Positions 52,171-62,086 are shown, counted from the stretch's first letter. The stretch is 64,000 nucleotides of DNA from Rhodospirillales bacterium (GCA_016185145.1 JACPOB010000063.1:58508-122507), one strand, 5' to 3'. Numbers and translations: made by a program. The notes: generated by a model from the letters alone, not told the origin.

Positions 52171-53039
52171 GGCTTCTGGCCGTTCTCCTGGCGTTCGCGG
52201 CGATGGCCGGCGTGGCGCTCGCCCAGCAGCAGCAGCCGCAACAGCAGCAGACGCCATCCAAGCCGCCCGCCAAGCCCGCGGCTCCGGCAGCCAAGCCCGC
52301 GCCCGGGCCGGCCAAGCCGGCCTCGAGGTTCCCGCCGCCCGCCTTCAAGATCACGGTGGCGACCGAAGCGGCCTATCCGCCGTTCAACTACCTCGACCGC
52401 AAGGGCATGCCGGCCGGCTTCGAGATGGAGCTGGCGCAGGAGGCCTGCCAGCGCATCAAGGCCGAGTGCGAGTTCGCCGCCTACAAGTGGGACGACCTGG
52501 TCCCCGGCCTCATCGACAAGAAGTTCGACGTCATCATGTCGTCGATGGAAGTGACCAGCGAACGGCGCAAGCGCATGGGCCTGTCGCGCCGCTACTATCT
52601 CTCGCCCGGCGCCTTCATCGCCGCCAAGGGGGCGCCGTTCGACGGGCCGCCGTCGCTGTTGCGCAACAAGCGCATCGGCATCCAGAAGGATTCGACCCAC
52701 GCCGACTGGGCCGACAAGAGCTTCCGCCGCTCCGCCCAGCTCAAGCGCTACAACACCGTCGCCGAAGCGCTCGATGCGCTGGCCAAGAACGAGGTCGACG
52801 CGGTGTTCGGCGACAAGGCGCAGCTCTGGCTGTGGAGCCAGAAGCCCGAGGGCAAATGCTGCGAGATCGTCGGTCAGGACATCAAGGACAACCAGACGCT
52901 CGGCCTCGGCGTCTCCGCCGGCCTGCGCAAGGAAGACGTCAAGCTGCGCGACGCGCTGAACAAGGCGTTCGGCGAGATGATGTCCGACGGAACCTACAAG
53001 AAGATCAACGACAAGTACTTCCCGTTCCCGCTGAACTGA
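52167..53039 (+). CDS. Extracellular solute-binding protein family 3 (amino-acid type)
   Basis: 290 residues. Signal peptide (RLLAVLLAFAAMAGVALAQ), then an unusual low-complexity linker of Gln, Pro, Ala and Lys (about 20-54), then an SBP_bac_3 domain: ITVATEAAYPPFNYLDRKG, PAGFEMELAQEAC, WDDLVPGLIDKKFDVIMSSM and the C-terminal MMSDGTYKKINDKYF. Periplasmic binding of a polar amino acid or related ligand. It is an orphan here: no permease or ATPase next to it. Confidence 0.93.
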   Translation: MRLLAVLLAFAAMAGVALAQQQQPQQQQTPSKPPAKPAAPAAKPAPGPAKPASRFPPPAFKITVATEAAYPPFNYLDRKGMPAGFEMELAQEACQRIKAECEFAAYKWDDLVPGLIDKKFDVIMSSMEVTSERRKRMGLSRRYYLSPGAFIAAKGAPFDGPPSLLRNKRIGIQKDSTHADWADKSFRRSAQLKRYNTVAEALDALAKNEVDAVFGDKAQLWLWSQKPEGKCCEIVGQDIKDNQTLGLGVSAGLRKEDVKLRDALNKAFGEMMSDGTYKKINDKYFPFPLN

Positions 53040-53073
53040 GCGGAAAGAAGAACAGAAGACGAGCCAGACGACC

Positions 53074-53122
53074 ACCTCACCCTTCGAGACGCACCGCTAC
53101 GCGTTGCTCCTCGGGGTGAGGT
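53074..53122. repeat. Short family A palindrome, probably the operon terminator
   Basis: ACCTCACCCTTCGAGACGC and the inverse GCTCCTCGGGGTGAGGT, followed on the plus strand by CCCTTTTC. Lies between the SBP gene and convergent hspQ, so it could end the rph-rdgB-hemW-SBP transcript. Confidence 0.75.
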
Positions 53123-53152
53123 CCCTTTTCAACTCTGTTCGTTCCGATTGGC

Positions 53153-53521
53153 CTAATGAATAGCGCGATCGCGGGAGACGTAGTGGCCGCGCTTCAGCTC
53201 CTTGAAGAACTGCGGCACCTGCGGGTGCGAGACCGGCTTGCCGGTGTCGTCGGGCAGCAGGTTCTGCTCGGAGACATAGGCGACGTAGGTGGTCTGCGCG
53301 TTCTCGGCCAGCAGGTGATAGAACGGCTGGTCGCGCCGCGGGCGCATCTCCTCGGGAATCGACGCCAGCCACTCCTCGGTATTCGCGAACACCGGGTCGA
53401 CATCGAAAATGACGCCGCGGAACGGGTAGATGCGATGCTTCACCACCTGGCCAATGGCGAACTTCGCCTTGCGCATGGGTGGCTGGACGATCGCATGGGC
53501 AGCCTGGTTTTCGATTTCCAT
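53153..53521 (-). CDS. hspQ: Heat shock protein HspQ
   Basis: 122 residues from the ATG at 53521; the ATG at 53476 (107 residues, closer to the usual length) is equally possible. HspQ/YccV core: AKFAIGQVVKHRIYPFRGVI, DVDPVFANTEEWLASIPEE, RPRRDQPFYHLLAENAQTTY and VAYVSEQNLLPDDTG. In enterobacteria HspQ is a Lon-associated specificity factor. No clear heat-shock promoter was identified in the 219 bases upstream, which otherwise look non-coding. Confidence 0.93.
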   Translation of the reverse strand: MEIENQAAHAIVQPPMRKAKFAIGQVVKHRIYPFRGVIFDVDPVFANTEEWLASIPEEMRPRRDQPFYHLLAENAQTTYVAYVSEQNLLPDDTGKPVSHPQVPQFFKELKRGHYVSRDRAIH

Positions 53522-53740
53522 GACAAAAGTATTGCTCCGAACCGGCCGGCAAGCAACGCGCCAGAGCAGCGAACCGGCCCGAATTGATCGCTCCGTGCAA
53601 GAAAGCATGATAAGTCGGCCTGTCAGCGGCTTGCGCAAGAATGCTGCCAATTTGCAGCCCCCGCCCGGTCACGGCGCGACCTTGGCCTCGGTTGACGACG
53701 GCAGCCCTCCCGTGGACTCTGCGCGCCGAGGAAGGTCGCA

Positions 53741-54589
53741 TTGGCGAATGGTCTAAAAGTCCGGTTTTGGGGAGTCCGAGGTTCGATTTCCTGCTCCGGC
53801 GCCGAATACACGCGCTACGGCGGCAACACGTCGTGCCTGGAGGTCACCGCCGGCGGCCGTCGCCTGATCTTCGATGCCGGCACGGGCATCCGGCCCCTGG
53901 GGCTGGAACTGGCACGCCAGGCGCCGATCGACATCGACATCTATTTCACGCACACCCATCTTGACCACATCACCGGCCTCACCTTCTTTTTGCCGCTGTT
54001 CGAGAAGCGCAACTCTGTCCGGCTGTGGGCCGGCCATCTGCAAGCGCCACACACCCTGAAGAAAGTCGTGAGCAACCTGATGCAGGCGCCGCTCTATCCC
54101 GTCTCGCTGGAAGTCTTCCAGGCGCGCGTCGAGTTCAACGAGTTCAAGAGCGGCCAGACGCTCGCCTGCGGCGACATGACGATGCGCACCGCGCCGCTCA
54201 ACCATCCGCAGGGTGCCACAGGCTATCGCGTCGAATATGGCGGCAAATCGATCTGCTACATCACCGACACCGAGCAGCAGGGTGACGGTCTCGACAAGTC
54301 GATCGTCGACCTGTGCCGCGGCGCCGACATCATGATCTACGATTCGAGCTACACCGATGCCGAATACCCTCGCTACAAAGGCTGGGGTCATTCGACCTGG
54401 CAGGAGGGCATGCGGGTCGCCGACGCCGCGGGCGTCGGCTCGCTCGTGATCTTCCACCACGATCCCAGCCACGACGACGCTTTCATGGACGGCGTGGCGC
54501 GCGAGGCGGCGGCGGCGCGTCCCGGCACCACCGCCAATGGCCTGCCGCGCGCGATCGTCGCCCATGAAGGGCTGACGCTCAGCCCGTGA
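53741..54589 (+). CDS. MBL-fold metallo-hydrolase
   Basis: 282 residues from a TTG start with GAGGAAGG eight bases upstream; no ATG is available. Metallo-beta-lactamase fold: VRFWGVRGSISCSG (typical of the phosphodiesterase-like subgroup), metal motif THTHLDHITG, His in LNHPQGATGYRV, Asp in CYITDTEQQ and a final His in IFHHDPSHDD. The subgroup includes cyclic-nucleotide or RNA phosphodiesterases. First gene of an overlapping three-gene operon that ends in an adenylate cyclase. Confidence 0.9.
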   Translation: MANGLKVRFWGVRGSISCSGAEYTRYGGNTSCLEVTAGGRRLIFDAGTGIRPLGLELARQAPIDIDIYFTHTHLDHITGLTFFLPLFEKRNSVRLWAGHLQAPHTLKKVVSNLMQAPLYPVSLEVFQARVEFNEFKSGQTLACGDMTMRTAPLNHPQGATGYRVEYGGKSICYITDTEQQGDGLDKSIVDLCRGADIMIYDSSYTDAEYPRYKGWGHSTWQEGMRVADAAGVGSLVIFHHDPSHDDAFMDGVAREAAAARPGTTANGLPRAIVAHEGLTLSP

Positions 54590-55419
54590 GCGCGCTCAGC
54601 CTGCGCGGCCGCTGGCGACGGCTGAAGTTGGGATTGCCGACCGTGCTTGGCCTGAAGCCGCGCGGCTGGTTCATCCCGCATCGCTATGCGCCGTTGCTGC
54701 CGCCACCCGGCGCCCAGCCGCCCTACCCTGCGGTCGAGCGGCTGTTCGAGGACGCGAGGGCCACCTTCACCGGCGTGCTCGACGCCGTCGATGCGCATGC
54801 CTCCCAGCTCGAGGCCATCAAGAGCCTGTTCGACCAGTCATGGTTTCCCTCGCTCGATGCCGCCGTGGCCTACGCCCTGGTGCGCGAGCGCAAGCCGCGG
54901 CACATCATCGAGGTCGGCTCGGGCCATTCGACGCGCGTGCTGTCGAAGGCCTTGGGCGGGCTGGGCGAGATCATAGCCGTCGATCCCGCGCCGCGCGCCG
55001 ACATCATCGACCTGCCCGGCGTGCGCGTCGTGTCCTCGACCCTGCAGGCCGCGCCCGCCGACCTGTTCGACGTGCTGAAGGCGGGCGACGCGCTGTTCAT
55101 CGATTCCAGCCATATCCTGATGCCGGGCAGCGACGCCGACATCCTGCTGAACCGCGTCCTGCCGGCGGCGCCGGCCGGTACGCTGGTGCACATCCACGAC
55201 ATCTTCCTGCCGTTCGACTATCCGGCGATCTGGGGCTGGCGCGCCTACAACGAGCAGCAGGGCGTGGTGCCGATGCTGACGACCGGCGCCTACCGGCCGC
55301 TGTTCTCCAGCGCCTGGGCCGAGCGGCGGCTCACCGACCGGCTGGCTTCCTCGGTCGTGGCGCGCCTGCCGCGGCCGGACGACGCCCTGCCAGCCAGCCT
55401 CTGGCTCGAAAAGCGCTGA
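54586..55419 (+). CDS. Class I SAM-dependent methyltransferase
   Basis: 277 residues, GTG start overlapping the MBL stop (GTGA). Motif I is HIIEVGSGHSTRVLSKAL (about 101-118), followed by EIIAVDPAPRADII (acidic end of strand 2) and LFIDSSHILMPGSDADILL. Resembles the small-molecule/cephalosporin-hydroxylase-like methyltransferase group (Methyltransf_24). Its stop overlaps the cyclase start (TGATG). Confidence 0.88.
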   Translation: MSALSLRGRWRRLKLGLPTVLGLKPRGWFIPHRYAPLLPPPGAQPPYPAVERLFEDARATFTGVLDAVDAHASQLEAIKSLFDQSWFPSLDAAVAYALVRERKPRHIIEVGSGHSTRVLSKALGGLGEIIAVDPAPRADIIDLPGVRVVSSTLQAAPADLFDVLKAGDALFIDSSHILMPGSDADILLNRVLPAAPAGTLVHIHDIFLPFDYPAIWGWRAYNEQQGVVPMLTTGAYRPLFSSAWAERRLTDRLASSVVARLPRPDDALPASLWLEKR

Positions 55420-56774
55420 TGTTCGGCCGCCTGAGCGGCTGGCTGTTCGGCAGCGCAAGCGGTTTGGAGCGCCTGCCCGAGCGCGTGCGCGAGGCCATCC
55501 GCCGGCAGCAGGAACAGAGCGAGATCCTGATCGGCTGGGCCGAATTGGCAGCGGTCGCCCTGCTGTTCGTCGCCTACGAGACCACGAGCATGGCGACCGG
55601 CGTGGTGCAGGAAGACTACTCGTTCGATACCGATGTCTTCATCCTGTACACGCTGTTCTCGCTGGCACGCCTGGTGCTTGCCTATCGCCGGGCCCTGCCG
55701 GAGTGGCTGCTCTACGTGTCGGTGGTCGTCGACATGGCGCTGCTGATGGGGCTGATCTACTTCCTGCACTACAAATACGCCCAGACGGCCGTCTTCAATC
55801 TGAAGGCGCCGGCGCTGCTTTTCGTGTTCCTGTTCATTGCGCTGCGAGCGCTGCGTTTCGAGGCGCGTTTCGTGATCGTCGCCGGCCTGACGGCGGCGAC
55901 GGGATGGCTCGCCCTGATCATCTACGCCCTGAGCGGCCGCGGCGGACCGCCCAACGAAACGACCGACTTCGTCGAATACATGACCTCGAACGCCTTCCTG
56001 AAGCAGGCCGAGGCCGAGAAGCTTCTGGCCATCCTGCTGACCACGGCAGTGCTGGCGATCGCCATCGCGCGCGCCCGTCATCTCCTGGTACGGTCTGTCA
56101 GCGAGGGCGCGGCTGCGCGCGACCTGGCGCGGTTCTTCGACCCCAACGTGGCCGACCGCATCCGCAGCGCCGCCATGACGATCAAGGCAGGCGAAGGCGA
56201 ATTGCGCGACGTCGCCATCCTGACCGTCGATCTGCGCGGCTTCACGCGGCTCGCGGCCGACCTTGCGCCCGACGATGTCATGAAGCTGCTGCAGGACTAC
56301 CAGGGCCGCGTCTGCCCGTTGATCGTCGGCAACGGCGGCAGCATCGACAAGTTCCTGGGCGACGGCATCCTCGCCTCGTTCGGCGCCGTCGCCCCCTCGA
56401 CCACGCCCGCGGCCGACGCGCTGCGCGCCGCCGACGCCGTGCTCGACGCCGCCGACCGCTGGACGGCCGAGCGCCGGGCGGCCGGGGTGTCGCCGCTCGC
56501 GGTCGGGCTGGCTGTGGCGTCCGGTCGCGTCGTTTTCGGCGCCGTGGGCGATGGCGAGCGGCTGGAATTCACAGTGATCGGCGATGCTGTAAATTTCGCC
56601 GCGAAGCTCGAAAAGCACAATAAAGACGAGAAAACGCGGGCTTTGACCGATGCTCGGACCTACCGATTGGCCGAACAGCAAGGTTATGTCGCGCCATTGC
56701 CGCGAGAACGCCGAGCCGGCCGGCCGGTGGGTGGCGTCAGCGAACCTGTCGACATCGTGGTGTTGGCAAAGTGA
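55419..56774 (+). CDS. Membrane-bound class III adenylate/guanylate cyclase
   Basis: 451 residues. Six membrane helices in the first ~230 residues, a short linker, then a class III cyclase domain: AILTVDLRGFTRLAADL (metal Asp) and KFLGDGILASFGAV (second metal Asp), and VIGDAVNFAAKLEKHNK with the transition-state Asn. The usual Arg seven residues after that Asn region is Lys here (AAKLE). Most catalytic residues are present, so it is likely active, unlike the copy at 18819. Terminal gene of the MBL-methyltransferase-cyclase operon. Confidence 0.92.
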   Translation: MFGRLSGWLFGSASGLERLPERVREAIRRQQEQSEILIGWAELAAVALLFVAYETTSMATGVVQEDYSFDTDVFILYTLFSLARLVLAYRRALPEWLLYVSVVVDMALLMGLIYFLHYKYAQTAVFNLKAPALLFVFLFIALRALRFEARFVIVAGLTAATGWLALIIYALSGRGGPPNETTDFVEYMTSNAFLKQAEAEKLLAILLTTAVLAIAIARARHLLVRSVSEGAAARDLARFFDPNVADRIRSAAMTIKAGEGELRDVAILTVDLRGFTRLAADLAPDDVMKLLQDYQGRVCPLIVGNGGSIDKFLGDGILASFGAVAPSTTPAADALRAADAVLDAADRWTAERRAAGVSPLAVGLAVASGRVVFGAVGDGERLEFTVIGDAVNFAAKLEKHNKDEKTRALTDARTYRLAEQQGYVAPLPRERRAGRPVGGVSEPVDIVVLAK

Positions 56775-56879
56775 CGGGGGCAAAGTGACGGCACGGGCCG
56801 TCCGCGTTGCCTTGCCCTTTCCCCATTCGGGGCCTATGTAATTTGCAACGCTTCAAGAATGGGTTGGCGGAGCGCCATC

Positions 56880-57602
56880 GTGGGCAACAACTACGACATC
56901 ATCCTCATCGGGCTGGTCGCAGTCTTCTTGATCCTGCGGCTGCGTTCCGTACTGGGCAAGCGCACGGGCAACGAGCGTCCGCCGGCGCGCGATCCGTTCA
57001 CGCCGCCTGCGCCGCCGCCGAGCGCGGCGCCGCGTGGGGGTGATCGTGGCGGCGATGCGCCGGCCAACCAGGGCGGCAACGACAACGTCGTGCCGCGGCC
57101 GTCGCTCGCCACCAGCGGGCCGGGCGGCATTCGCGCCACCGTGCTGCCGCCCGCCACGACCGGAGTCGCTGCCATTCGCGCTGTCGATTCCGGCTTCGAG
57201 CCGATCGGCTTCACCGGCGGCGCGCGCGCCGCCTTCACTGCCATCGTCGAGGCTTTCGCCAAGGGCGACACTGCCGCTCTTCGGCCGCTGCTCGACGGGC
57301 CGACCTTCGCGAGCTTCGAAGCGGCGATCCGCGGCCGTGTCGAGCGCAGGGAGAAGGCCGAGACGACTCTGATCGGCTTCGAGGCCTCCGACATCTCCTC
57401 GGCCGAGCTGCAGGGCACCAACGCCATCGTCACCGTCCGCTTCGTCAGCGAGCAGATCAACGTGCTGCGCAACGCCGAAAGCCAGATCATCGACGGCAAC
57501 CCCAACGAGGTGCAGAAGGTGATCGATCTCTGGACGTTCCGTCGCGACACCAAATCCAGCGATCCGAACTGGTTGCTGGTCAAAACAGAAAGCGAAGGCT
57601 GA
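56880..57602 (+). CDS. Tim44-like (TimA) domain protein
   Basis: 240 residues from the GTG at 56880, chosen because GCGGAG lies seven bases upstream and the product then begins GNNYDIILIGLVAVFLILRL as in alphaproteobacterial TimA; an ATG at 56859 adds seven residues. One N-terminal membrane helix, a disordered Pro/Gly linker (about 35-90), and a Tim44-like domain from ~105 (FTAIVEAFAKGDTAALRPLL ... VIDLWTFRRDTKSSDPNWLL). Bacterial relative of the mitochondrial import motor component. Followed at 17 bases by mltA, a conserved alphaproteobacterial pairing. Confidence 0.92.
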   Translation: MGNNYDIILIGLVAVFLILRLRSVLGKRTGNERPPARDPFTPPAPPPSAAPRGGDRGGDAPANQGGNDNVVPRPSLATSGPGGIRATVLPPATTGVAAIRAVDSGFEPIGFTGGARAAFTAIVEAFAKGDTAALRPLLDGPTFASFEAAIRGRVERREKAETTLIGFEASDISSAELQGTNAIVTVRFVSEQINVLRNAESQIIDGNPNEVQKVIDLWTFRRDTKSSDPNWLLVKTESEG

Positions 57603-57619
57603 GGGAGGCTCTTTCGATT

Positions 57620-58726
57620 ATGCGCTGGACCGTACTGTCCGGCGTCGCTGGCTTGTTAGCCGCGGCCGGTCTGCTGGCAGCTTGTGCCGATGGCACGAGC
57701 CCGGCGAACGAACAGCGTGTGGCGATGGCGCCCATTTCCTTCAATGAGATCGCCGGCTGGGCCGACGACAAGCATGCCGAGGCTCTGATCTCGTTCCGCC
57801 GCTCCTGCCCCAAGCTGACGGCCGGCCCCGACACCAAGGTCGCGACCGACGGCGGTTTCAAGACGATCACGCCAGCGGAATGGAAGAAAATCTGCGATTC
57901 GGCCGCCGCCGTGAAGAACAACGACGATCGCGCCGCGCGCGGCTTCTTCGAGGACAACTTCCGGCCGCTGGTCGTCCAGGTGCCGGGCAAGTTCACCGGC
58001 TATTTCGAGCCCGACATGCGCGGCAGCAAGGCGCCGTCGCGGCTGTTCACCGTGCCGGTCTACCGCCGGCCGACCGACCTCACCGACAAGCCCTTCTACA
58101 CCCGCGCCGAGATCGAGCAGGGCGCGCTCAAGGGCAAGGGGCTGGAGATCGCCTACGTGCAGGATCCGGTGGCGCTGTTCGAGGTCCAGGTCCAGGGCAG
58201 CGGCCGCATCCAGCTCGCCGAGGGCGGCACCATCAATCTCGGCTTCGACGGCTCCAACAACCGGCCCTACACGGCGATCGGCAATGTGCTGCTCGAGATG
58301 GGCGTGTTCACCAGCAAGGAGCAGGCGACCTGGCCCGCCATCCGCGACTGGCTGAAGCGCAACCCGGCGAAGGCGCGCGACGTGATGCGCAAGAACGAGC
58401 GTTACATCTTCTTCAGGGACACGCGCACGCAAGGCGCCGTCGGCGCCGAGGGCGTCCAGCTCACGCCCCAGCGCAGTGCCGCCATCGACACCGCCTTCAC
58501 GCCCTATGGCACGCCGATCTGGATCGACACGGTGCGACCCGTGGCGCGCAAGCCGGGCGCCACCGAGCCCTATCGCCGCCTGGTCATCGCCCAGGATGCC
58601 GGCACGGCGATACAGGGGCCGGCCCGCAGTGACGTGTTCTTCGGCACCGGCACGCAGGCCGCCGACTGGGCCGGCCGCATGAACAGCCCCGGCCGCGCGA
58701 TCGTCCTGGTCCCGAACAAGGGCTGA
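57620..58726 (+). CDS. mltA: Membrane-bound lytic murein transglycosylase A
   Basis: 368 residues. Lipoprotein signal with lipobox-like LAAC near residue 22. MltA domain: FTGYFEPDMRGSK, VALFEVQVQGSGRIQLAEG, and the 3D domain at the C-terminus with VIAQDAGTAIQGPARSDVFFGTG, where the Asp residues form the active site. Cleaves peptidoglycan to 1,6-anhydro products at the outer membrane. End of a TimA-MltA operon; a composite repeat follows. Confidence 0.95.
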   Translation: MRWTVLSGVAGLLAAAGLLAACADGTSPANEQRVAMAPISFNEIAGWADDKHAEALISFRRSCPKLTAGPDTKVATDGGFKTITPAEWKKICDSAAAVKNNDDRAARGFFEDNFRPLVVQVPGKFTGYFEPDMRGSKAPSRLFTVPVYRRPTDLTDKPFYTRAEIEQGALKGKGLEIAYVQDPVALFEVQVQGSGRIQLAEGGTINLGFDGSNNRPYTAIGNVLLEMGVFTSKEQATWPAIRDWLKRNPAKARDVMRKNERYIFFRDTRTQGAVGAEGVQLTPQRSAAIDTAFTPYGTPIWIDTVRPVARKPGATEPYRRLVIAQDAGTAIQGPARSDVFFGTGTQAADWAGRMNSPGRAIVLVPNKG

Positions 58727-58730
58727 TGCC

Positions 58731-58929
58731 GGGGGCGCGCCACCCGACAACCTCACCCTGAGGAGCGCCCGGAGGGCGCGTCTCGAAGGGTGGGCAACAT
58801 CACGACTGGTGCCCAGCCTTCGAGACGCATCGCTTCGCGATGCTCCTCAGGGTGAGGTGATGTTGCATCGACTGCCTCATGACGCGCCACTTACGGCGGA
58901 GTTTACTCCGCCTCTAGTGGCGCGCCCCC
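58731..58929. repeat. Composite palindromic element, second copy
   Basis: Outer arms GGGGGCGCGCCAC (58731-58743) and GTGGCGCGCCCCC (58917-58929) enclose CCTCACCCTGAGGAGC with GCGTCTCGAAGGGTGG and the inverse CCTTCGAGACGC and GCTCCTCAGGGTGAGG. A small extra hairpin GGCGGAGTTTACTCCGCC sits inside the right outer arm. Same nested architecture as 6261-6490, where the AGGTTACTCC hairpin is inside instead. Confidence 0.9.
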
Positions 58930-58933
58930 AGCG

Positions 58934-61900
58934 CTACACCGTTGCAACCTCGCTCGCCGTCGGCACCTCGGGCTGGCGTCGGGAGAAGATGCTGAGCGCC
59001 GCCGGCAGGACCGTCAGGATCAGGACCGGCGCCAGAAGCGTGCCACCGACCACGACGACGGCGAGCGGCCGCTGGACCTGGCTGCCGATCGCGGTTGAGA
59101 AGGCCGCCGGGATCAGGCCGACGCAGGCCGCAATGCAGGTCATCAGCACCGGCCGCATCTGCTGCTCACAGGTCCCGGTGAGCGCGCGGGCCCGGTCCAG
59201 GCCCGATTCGATCAGGCGGTTGTAGCAACCGACCACCATGATGCCGTTCATGGCGGCAATGCCGAACAGGGCGACGAAGCCGATGGCGGCCGAGATGCTG
59301 AACGGCATGTCGGCCAGGAACAGGCCGAAGATGCCGCCGACCAGGGCCATCGGGATGGCGCTGCCGGCCAGCAGCGTGTCGGTGAGCGAGCCGAAGCTGA
59401 CATAGAGCAGCAGCAGGATGACGGCGATGGCGATCGGCGCCGCGATCGACAGCCGGGCGATGGCGCTCTCGAAGTTGGCGAAGTCACCCGCCCAGTCCAG
59501 GCGATAGCCGGGCGGCAGCTTGACCTCCTGCTCGACCTTCTGCTGCGCCTCGAGCACGGCGCCGCCCAAGTCGCGGCCGCGCACCGAGAACTTGACCGGA
59601 ATGTAGCGCTCCTGCTGCTCGCGGTAGATGTAGAAGGCGCCGGTCGTCAGGCCGACATTGGCGACCTCGGCCAACGGCACCTGCACGACGCTGCCGTTGG
59701 GACCGGGCGCGCCGATGGCGATGCGCCTCAACGCCTCGATGTTCTCGCGATAGCGCGGCGCCAGGCGCACCATCATGGGAAAGTGCCGGTCGCTGCCTTC
59801 TTCGTAGAGGTCGCCCGCCGCCTGGCCGCCAACCGCGGCCTGGATGGTGGCGTTGATGTCGCCCGGCGACAGGCCATAGCGCGCGGCCTTCTGGCGGTCG
59901 ATGTCGATGCGGATGGTCGGCTGGCCCAAGAGCGGCGGCACCTGGATGTCGGTGATGCCGCGCACCTTCTCCAGCACGCCGCGGATCTCGACGGCGATCT
60001 TGCGCAAGGTGGCGAGGTCGGGGCCGGTGATCTTGATGGCGTTCTCGGCGTCGATGCCGGAGGCCGCCTCCTGGACGTTGTCCTGGATGTATTGCGAGAA
60101 GGCGAAGGTGACGCCGGGGAAGGTCTTGCGCAGGGCGTTGCCCATCTCGGCGATCAGGTCCTCCTTGGACAGCCCCTTGCGCCAGGTGTCGAACGGCTTC
60201 AGCGGCACGAAGAATTCGACGTTGGAGAAGCCGTCGGGATCGGTGCCGTCGTCGGGCCGGCCGTGCTGGGTGATCACGGTGTCGACCTCGGGGAAGCTTT
60301 TGACCAGCCGGCGCATGCGGTTGACATAGGCGTTGCCCTCGTCGAGCGATACCGAGGGCGGCAGCGCCGCGCGCAGCCAGATGTTGCCCTCCTCGAGCTT
60401 GGGCAGGAATTCCAGACCGACCGTGCTACCCGCCAGGCCGGCGGCGACCATCAGGGCGAGGCCGGCCGTGACCGTGACCCCGCGCCGGGCCAGCACGAAA
60501 ACGACGACGCGGCGATAGAGCCGGCGCAGGCCGCGCACGATGATGGTCTCGGTCTCCGACACCTTCTCCGGCAGCAGCAGCGCCGCCAGCGCCGGCGAGA
60601 CGGTGAAGGTGGCCAAAAGGCCGCCGGACAGGGCGTAGGCGTAGGTCTTGGCCATCGGTCCGAAGATGTGGCCTTCCACACCCGACAGGGTGAACAACGG
60701 CAGGAAGCCCGCGATGATGATGGTGGCCGAGAAGAAGATCGCCTGCGTGACCTCGCCCGAGGCGTGATAGATCGTGGCGATCTTGCCGGTCATGCCGCGC
60801 GGCGTCGGCTGCGTGTAGCTCTGTCGATGGCATGGCGCCCATCGACAAGAGGTTCGCCGACTCGCCGCTCAGGACCAGGATCACGACAGCGAACAGGAGC
60901 GCGAAGGGGATGGTGGCCGACACGATCAGCGCGCTGCGCAGGTCGCCCAGGAACAGCCACTGGATGGCGAAGATCAGCAGCACGCCCATCACCATGTTGT
61001 GGAGGACGGTGCGGGTGGTGATGTCCACGAGGACACTGCGATCGTAGATGCGCTCGATGCGCACGCCGGGCGGCAGGAGGTCGGAGCTGTTGATCTTGCC
61101 GACCTCGGCCTCGACCAGGCGCAGGGTCTGCATGGTCTTGGCGCCGCGCCGCATCAGCACGATGCCCTGGACCACGTCGTCGTCATCGTCGTGGCCGGCG
61201 ACGCCGAGCCGCGGCTCGTGGCCGACCGAGATGGTGGCGATGTCGGACACCAGCACCGGCGCGCCGTCGCGCACCGTCAGCATGGTGTGGCGGATGTCGT
61301 CCATGGTGCGGATCTGGCCGACGCTCCTGATCACCGCCGACTGCGGGCCGAGATTGATGGTGTTGGCGCCGACGTTGATGTTGGCGCCGGCCAGCGCATC
61401 GAGCACCTGCTTCAGCGTGACGCCGTAGGCCAGAAGCTTGTCGAGATCGACGGTGATGTCATAGGTCTTGCTCTTGCCGCCCCAGGTCGTGACGTCGATC
61501 ACGCCCGGTACCGATTTCAGCCGGCGCAGCAGGATCCAGTCCTGGATGGTCTTGAGGTCGGTGACGGTGAAGCCGGCAGGCCCGACGACGCGATAGCGGA
61601 AGATCTCGCCGATCGGGCTTGTCGGCGAGATGATGGGCTGCGCGCCGTTGGGCAATGGCCCGAGCTGCGACAGGCGGTTGATCACCATCTGCGAGGCCTG
61701 GGCGTAGGAGAGGTCGTAGGTGAACTGGACCTTTACGTCCGACAGGCCGGTCAGCGAGATGGTGCGGATCGACTTCACGAAGGGCAGCCCCGCCATCTGC
61801 ACCTCGATCGGGATGGTGATGTAGCGCTCCATCTCGTCGGACGACTGGCCGGGATTCTGGGTGACGATGTCGACCAGCGGCGGGACCGGGTCGGGATAGG

Positions 61901-62009
61901 CCTCGATGTTCAGGTTGCTGTAAGCAAACAGGCCGCCGGCAATCACCGCCACGCTCAGGATCATCACGAGGATGCGCTGGCGAAGAGCTGCACCGACAAT
62001 TGCCTGCAT
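58934..62009 (-). pseudogene. CzcA-type RND efflux pump, disrupted in TM4
   Basis: The N-terminal part (from ATG 62009; QAIVGAALRQRILVMILS) reads in one frame to NLLSMGA at about residue 394 (60833); the rest (GMTGKIATIYHASGEVTQ to the stop at 58934) is in another frame. Together they give ~1,025 residues, some 30-40 short of a typical CzcA/CusA-like pump. The missing piece is TM4 (expected IDFGxIVD...VEN), which carries the proton-relay Asp residues, so the protein would be inactive even if the frame were corrected. The junction shows a GCCAT duplication and a short palindrome. An assembly or sequencing artefact is the alternative. Confidence 0.82.
60822..60847. other. Palindrome at the RND break point
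   Basis: TGTCGATGG and CCATCGACA (60822-60830, 60839-60847) flank CATGGCGC. On the coding strand the sequence reads GGCGCCATGCCATCGACA, where an intact gene would have GGCGCCATCGACTTC-like sequence. The direct repeat GCCAT-GCCAT and palindrome mark a deletion/insertion junction. Confidence 0.7.
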
Positions 62010-62086
62010 ATCGTGACCTGCCCTGATGTCCGCCGTCGCGACGACGGTTGCTCCTTACAGGTCTCTTACGACACGTGGCTTACACC

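Noticed and set aside
53741..53812. tRNA-like 3' half around GAGGTTCGATTTC in the MBL gene
   Set aside because: The GGTTCGATT resembles a T-loop, but no acceptor or D arm can be folded and the sequence encodes the conserved VRFWGVRGS start of the MBL protein.
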